Of a DNA stretch of 9,458 bases, positions 6,575 through 9,458 are shown piece by piece; positions within the stretch are counted from its first letter, which is position 1, and each line of letters starts with the position of its first letter. The stretch covers positions 1 to 9,458 of the forward strand of contig CAKSXP010000051.1 in NCBI GenBank assembly GCA_934515035.1, written 5' to 3'. A model generated the notes under the pieces. That model ran no database searches and had not been told where the DNA came from. It saw nothing but the letters and a program-made list of their open reading frames with translations. The position numbers and the translations under genes are program-made. Source of the DNA: an uncultured Oscillospiraceae bacterium. GTDB lineage: Bacteria > Bacillota > Clostridia > Oscillospirales > Oscillospiraceae.

Positions 6575-6603
6575 TTGATAATCGCCTTTTTGTGCTGTAT
6601 AAT
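6575..6603 (+). promoter_or_regulatory. Sigma-A promoter of the TAXI binding-protein gene
   Basis: TTGATA (6575-6580), exactly 17 bp, then TATAAT (6598-6603). This is near consensus and the strongest promoter in the window. The 5' leader would be about 60 bases and ends with GGAGGAAA (6659-6666) ahead of the ATG at 6672. Confidence 0.8.
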
Positions 6604-6671
6604 TATACACGCTTGAATCTTGGCGCTTTTGAGCTTTCAAAAGTCCGTACATTTTTCTGGAGGAAATACAA

Positions 6672-7724
6672 ATGAAAAAGAAACTTATCGCGCTTCTGCT
6701 CGCGGTCATGTTCGTTATGAGCTTCGCCGCCTGCGGAACCACATCTTCCGACACTCCGGCCGATTCCACCGACGCTCCCGCCATCGCTTCAGATGGTGAC
6801 ACTGCCGACACTCCCGCCGGCGCTCCCGCCGCATCCGCAGGCTCCATGACCATGGGCACCGGCGGCACCACCGGCACCTACTATGCATTCGGCAACGTCC
6901 TTTCCGGTTATATGAGCGACGCCTCCGGCATCTCCCTGAACGTCGTCTCCACCGACGGCTCCGCCGCCAACATCTACGGCATCGACGACGGCCTGTACCA
7001 GCTTGCCACCGTCCAGTCCGACGTTATGGCATACGCCTGGGACGGCAGCAAGTCCTTTGCCGACGACGGCGAGATCCATTCCTTCAAGGTCATCGGCGGC
7101 CTTTATGAAGAGGCTGTTCAGATCGTCACCATGGACGAGAGCATCAAGACCGTCGCCGATCTGGCCGGCAAGGCCGTATCCATCGGCGCTCCCGGCTCCG
7201 GCGTTTACTTCAACGCGATCGACGTTCTGGGCGCATACGGCCTGACCGAGGACGACATCAAGGCCGAGTACCTCTCCTTCGGCGAGTCCACCGACGCCAT
7301 GAAGGACGGCAAGATCGACGCCGCTTTCATCGTCGCCGGCCCCCCGACGACCGCTATCACCGAGCTTGCGACCACCAACGGCGTATACCTTGTCAATATC
7401 GAGGACTCCGTCGCCGACGAGCTCATCGCCTCCTGCCCCTACTACAACAAATACGTCATCCCTGCCGGGACCTACGCCGGACTTGACGAGGATACCTACA
7501 CCATCTCTATCAAGGCTACCATGATCGTCTCCGCCGACGCCTCCGAGGAGGATGTTTACAACCTCACCGCCGGTATCTTCGACAACATCGACGCCATCAC
7601 CTCCGCCCACGCCAAGGGCGCCGAGCTGAGTCTCGAGAACGCGACCACCGGCATGGCGGTCCCCTTCCACGCGGGCGCCGCGAAGTATTATTCCGAGCAC
7701 GGCATCGACGTCAACGCCGGCTGA
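6672..7724 (+). CDS. TAXI-family TRAP transporter solute-binding lipoprotein
   Basis: The 350-residue protein begins with a lipoprotein signal peptide: MKKK, a hydrophobic core, and lipobox FAAC with lipidation Cys21. A low-complexity linker rich in T, S, D, A and P (about 22-58) spaces the domain from the membrane. The mature domain opens with MGTGGTTGTYYAFGNVLS, the hallmark N-terminal strand and loop of TAXI proteins. It continues with QSDVMAYAWDG, the two-lobe hinge region DLAGKAVSIGAPGSG (about 163-177), and a DAAFIVAGPPT segment. These proteins capture a solute outside the cell and deliver it to a TRAP permease driven by an ion gradient. The few characterised TAXI proteins bind dicarboxylate- or glutamate-like ligands; the ligand here is unknown. 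Codons end overwhelmingly in C, more than in neighbouring genes, suggesting high expression, as does the strong promoter and ribosome binding site. The permease follows 293 bases downstream. Confidence 0.95.
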   Translation: MKKKLIALLLAVMFVMSFAACGTTSSDTPADSTDAPAIASDGDTADTPAGAPAASAGSMTMGTGGTTGTYYAFGNVLSGYMSDASGISLNVVSTDGSAANIYGIDDGLYQLATVQSDVMAYAWDGSKSFADDGEIHSFKVIGGLYEEAVQIVTMDESIKTVADLAGKAVSIGAPGSGVYFNAIDVLGAYGLTEDDIKAEYLSFGESTDAMKDGKIDAAFIVAGPPTTAITELATTNGVYLVNIEDSVADELIASCPYYNKYVIPAGTYAGLDEDTYTISIKATMIVSADASEEDVYNLTAGIFDNIDAITSAHAKGAELSLENATTGMAVPFHAGAAKYYSEHGIDVNAG

Positions 7725-7754
7725 GCTGCGGTATACATTAAAATAATCTCTGAA

Positions 7755-7797
7755 CGGAAAAGCTACCGGGATCATCCGATTCCGGCAGCTGTTTCCG
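7755..7797 (+). terminator. Imperfect stem-loop after the TAXI gene
   Basis: CGGAAA-AGCT-A-CCGG (7755-7769) pairs with CCGG-C-AGCT-G-TTTCCG (7782-7797), with one A/C mismatch and one bulged G. No proper T-tract follows. It may protect the 3' end of the binding-protein mRNA from exonucleases rather than terminate. Confidence 0.45.
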
Positions 7798-7829
7798 CTT
7801 TATTAAACATCGTTCATGTGAATGATGAG

Positions 7830-7857
7830 CCGCTTCCGGGATCCCGGAAGCGGTTTT
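7830..7857 (+). terminator. Intra-operon terminator or attenuator (24-bp palindrome plus T4)
   Basis: A perfect palindrome (7830-7841 against 7842-7853), GC-rich and centred on GGATCC, is followed by TTTT at 7854-7857. It looks like a Rho-independent terminator between binding protein and permease. With no clear promoter downstream, partial read-through would set a high ratio of binding protein to permease. Confidence 0.7.
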
Positions 7858-8017
7858 CATAAGCTCAGCCTGCCGGACAGAAGGTTTTTCTGCCGCCGGG
7901 CGGGCACGGAAACGGCTTCCCACGCTTCGGAGCCGCGGTCTCCGCCTGTTCCGGCGGATTCGGATCATCACTCCGCGGCCCTTTCCGGGCCGTTACACCA
8001 GAATGGAGGTGCCTTCT
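7858..8017 (+). other. GC-rich leader upstream of the TRAP permease, several small hairpins
   Basis: Small inverted repeats seen are CAGAA...TTCTG (about 7878-7892), CGGCTTC...GGAGCCG (7913-7919 with 7929-7935) and CGGCCC...GGGCCG (7976-7981 with 7987-7992). The last sits 12 bases before the GGAGGT ribosome binding site. I see no convincing promoter, no coding frame and no riboswitch family I can name. Confidence 0.35.
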
Positions 8018-9458
8018 TTGGCATTGGATAAAAAGAAAGAGGAAAAGACATCCGCAGCGGCGGCGGAGCCCGCAAGGGACGTAAACGCCGAGCTCGACGC
8101 GGTAATGAAAAAGTTTGACCGCGAAAGCAACACCCGCATCTGGGAGGGCGTGCCGAAGATCGTTATAAGCGTGCTTCTGGCCCTGTTCGCCCTGTTCTGC
8201 ATCTATGACGCGCTGTTTGCGACCGGCCTCGTCCAGCAGGCCAGGCTCGGTCTTTTCGTCGGCGTACTGGTGGTTCTCGGTTTTCTGATATTCCCGGTCA
8301 AAAAGGGCGTTCAGCGCGTGAACCATATCCCCTGGTATGATATCATCATCATACTGCTGACGGCTTTCGCCTTTGCATACTTCGTCATAAACGCAAAGGC
8401 CCTGGTCGAGATGCGCATCAGCAAATACCAGTGGTACCACATCGCCGTCGCCGTCATCGCCGTGCTCTCCGTCGTTGAGCTGACGCGCCGCTGCGTCGGT
8501 CTCCCGATAATCTGCGTTGCGGCCGTTTTCATAATCTACGCGCTGTTCTTCTATCAGGCGGGGCAGCTCGAGTTTATTAGAAGATTCCAGAATCTTCTCA
8601 AAACGCTGTTCTTCAGTACGGAGGGCATACTCTCCACGCCCATCAACGTCTGCGCCAAGTTCATCGCCGTTTTCATCATCTTCGGCGCTTTTCTTGAGCG
8701 GACGGGCATTTCGGACTTCTTCATCGACCTTGCCAACTGCGCCGTCGGCAAATATTCCGGCGGACCCGCGAAGGTCGCCGTTATCTCCAGCGCGCTGTGC
8801 GGAATGGTTTCCGGCTCCTCCGTCGGCAACACCGTCACCACCGGCTCCGTCACCATCCCGATGATGAAAAAGGCCGGCTACAAGGGTGAATTTGCCGGCG
8901 CCGTCGAGGCTTCCGCCTCCACCGGCGGCCAGATCATGCCGCCCATCATGGGCGCCGCCGCCTTCCTCATGTCGGAGTTTGTCGGCGTGCCCTATTCCAA
9001 CATTGCCCTGCGCGCGATACTCCCCGCGATACTGTATTTTGCCGGTATCTTCATGTCCGTTCATCTCGAGGCCAAGAAGCTCGGGCTCCGGGGCATTCCC
9101 AAGGAGCTGCTGCCGAAATTCCGCATACTCATAAAGAAGTGCTTCCTGCTTCTCCCGCTCATCGTCCTTGTCGTTTTCATCTCCACCAACCGCATGACCA
9201 TACAGAAGGCCGCCATTCTCGCCATCGCTCTTGCGATCGTTGTCAGCCTGCTGAACAAGGACAACCGCATCACCTTCAAAAAGATATTCGACGCGCTCTC
9301 TTCCGGCGCGCAGAGCACGATCTCCGTCGCCGCCGCCTGCTGCATGGCCGGTATCATCGCCGGGTGCATAACGATGACCGGCCTCGCCTCCGTTCTGAAG
9401 GCCGCCGTTATCGCCGCCTCCGGCGGTTCCGTGATCCTCGCCCTGTTCATGACCATGC
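8018..9458 (+). CDS. TRAP transporter fused permease (4TM/12TM), 3' end outside window
   Basis: About 480 residues are visible, and the frame is still open at the last base. The highly charged N-terminus (MALDKKKEEK...) is cytoplasmic. Four helices (about 45-180) correspond to the small DctQ-like subunit, here fused to the start of the large DctM-like subunit. The latter shows the hallmark motifs of TAXI-linked fused permeases: SGSSVGNTVTTGSVTIP (about 265-281) and EASASTGGQIMPP (about 297-309), then LMSEFVGVPY. It imports the solute captured by the upstream lipoprotein using a sodium or proton gradient. I chose TTG at 8018 because GGAGGT (8005-8010) stands 7 bases before it. An in-frame ATG at 8003 overlaps that ribosome binding site and has none of its own, so it is less likely, but it would add five residues. 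Family members are usually longer than 600 residues, so a substantial part is missing. Confidence 0.94.
   Translation, partial: MALDKKKEEKTSAAAAEPARDVNAELDAVMKKFDRESNTRIWEGVPKIVISVLLALFALFCIYDALFATGLVQQARLGLFVGVLVVLGFLIFPVKKGVQRVNHIPWYDIIIILLTAFAFAYFVINAKALVEMRISKYQWYHIAVAVIAVLSVVELTRRCVGLPIICVAAVFIIYALFFYQAGQLEFIRRFQNLLKTLFFSTEGILSTPINVCAKFIAVFIIFGAFLERTGISDFFIDLANCAVGKYSGGPAKVAVISSALCGMVSGSSVGNTVTTGSVTIPMMKKAGYKGEFAGAVEASASTGGQIMPPIMGAAAFLMSEFVGVPYSNIALRAILPAILYFAGIFMSVHLEAKKLGLRGIPKELLPKFRILIKKCFLLLPLIVLVVFISTNRMTIQKAAILAIALAIVVSLLNKDNRITFKKIFDALSSGAQSTISVAAACCMAGIIAGCITMTGLASVLKAAVIAASGGSVILALFMTM

Noticed and set aside
6789..7775. 328-codon open frame on the minus strand opposite the TAXI gene
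   Set aside because: The translation is Gly/Val/Asp repetitive, as expected from reading GCC/GAC/ACC-rich codons backwards. The plus-strand protein has a lipobox and TAXI motifs.
7865..9064. 399-codon open frame on the minus strand opposite the TRAP permease
   Set aside because: It is a shadow of the GC-rich, C-ending codons of the permease. The translation is low-complexity, hydrophilic and His/Asp/Gly-rich with no family resemblance, and the plus-strand protein is clearly genuine.

Overview
The window looks like chromosomal DNA of a fairly GC-rich, low-GC-phylum anaerobe, most likely a gut clostridium of the Oscillospiraceae/Oscillospirales type. This is inferred from the strong AGGAGG-type ribosome binding sites, a Bce-type two-component/ABC module typical of Bacillota, a lipoprotein TAXI binding protein and compact operons. 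No rRNA, tRNA, mobile element, CRISPR array or phage gene was seen.

Layout. (1) 1-482 (+): C-terminal end of an MFS transporter that begins outside the window. (2) 494-529: a perfect 17-bp hairpin shared as terminator by the MFS gene and the convergent LysR-type regulator at 533-1423 (-). (3) 1603-3267 (+): a Bce-like two-component system. The response regulator (1603-2273) is broken by a one-base deletion near 1812; the histidine kinase (2278-3267) is intact. (4) 3321-3354: a second strong bidirectional terminator. (5) 3389-6369 (-): a Bce-type ABC operon in the transcription order ATPase, FtsX-like permease, and an unlisted 54-residue one-helix membrane protein in the same frame as the permease. 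(6) 6370-6671: a divergent promoter region holding a perfect BceR-type box (TNACA-N4-TGTAA) and 21-bp-spaced direct repeats upstream of an extended -10 promoter for the ABC operon, plus a consensus-like sigma-A promoter for the next gene. (7) 6672-7724 (+): a TAXI-family solute-binding lipoprotein. (8) 7725-8017: a hairpin-rich spacer with a 24-bp palindrome followed by T4. (9) 8018-end (+): a TRAP transporter fused 4TM/12TM permease, cut off by the window end.

How the parts work together. The kinase has almost no extracellular region and the permease has a large one of about 240 residues. In characterised Bce systems the transporter senses a peptide antibiotic, passes the signal to the kinase, and the regulator switches on the transporter genes. 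The operator found upstream of the ATPase gene fits that circuit even though the two halves here are convergent operons. The frameshift would break the loop if it is real. The TAXI lipoprotein and the fused permease form a separate sodium- or proton-driven uptake system of unknown substrate; the intervening terminator probably keeps the permease less expressed than the binding protein.
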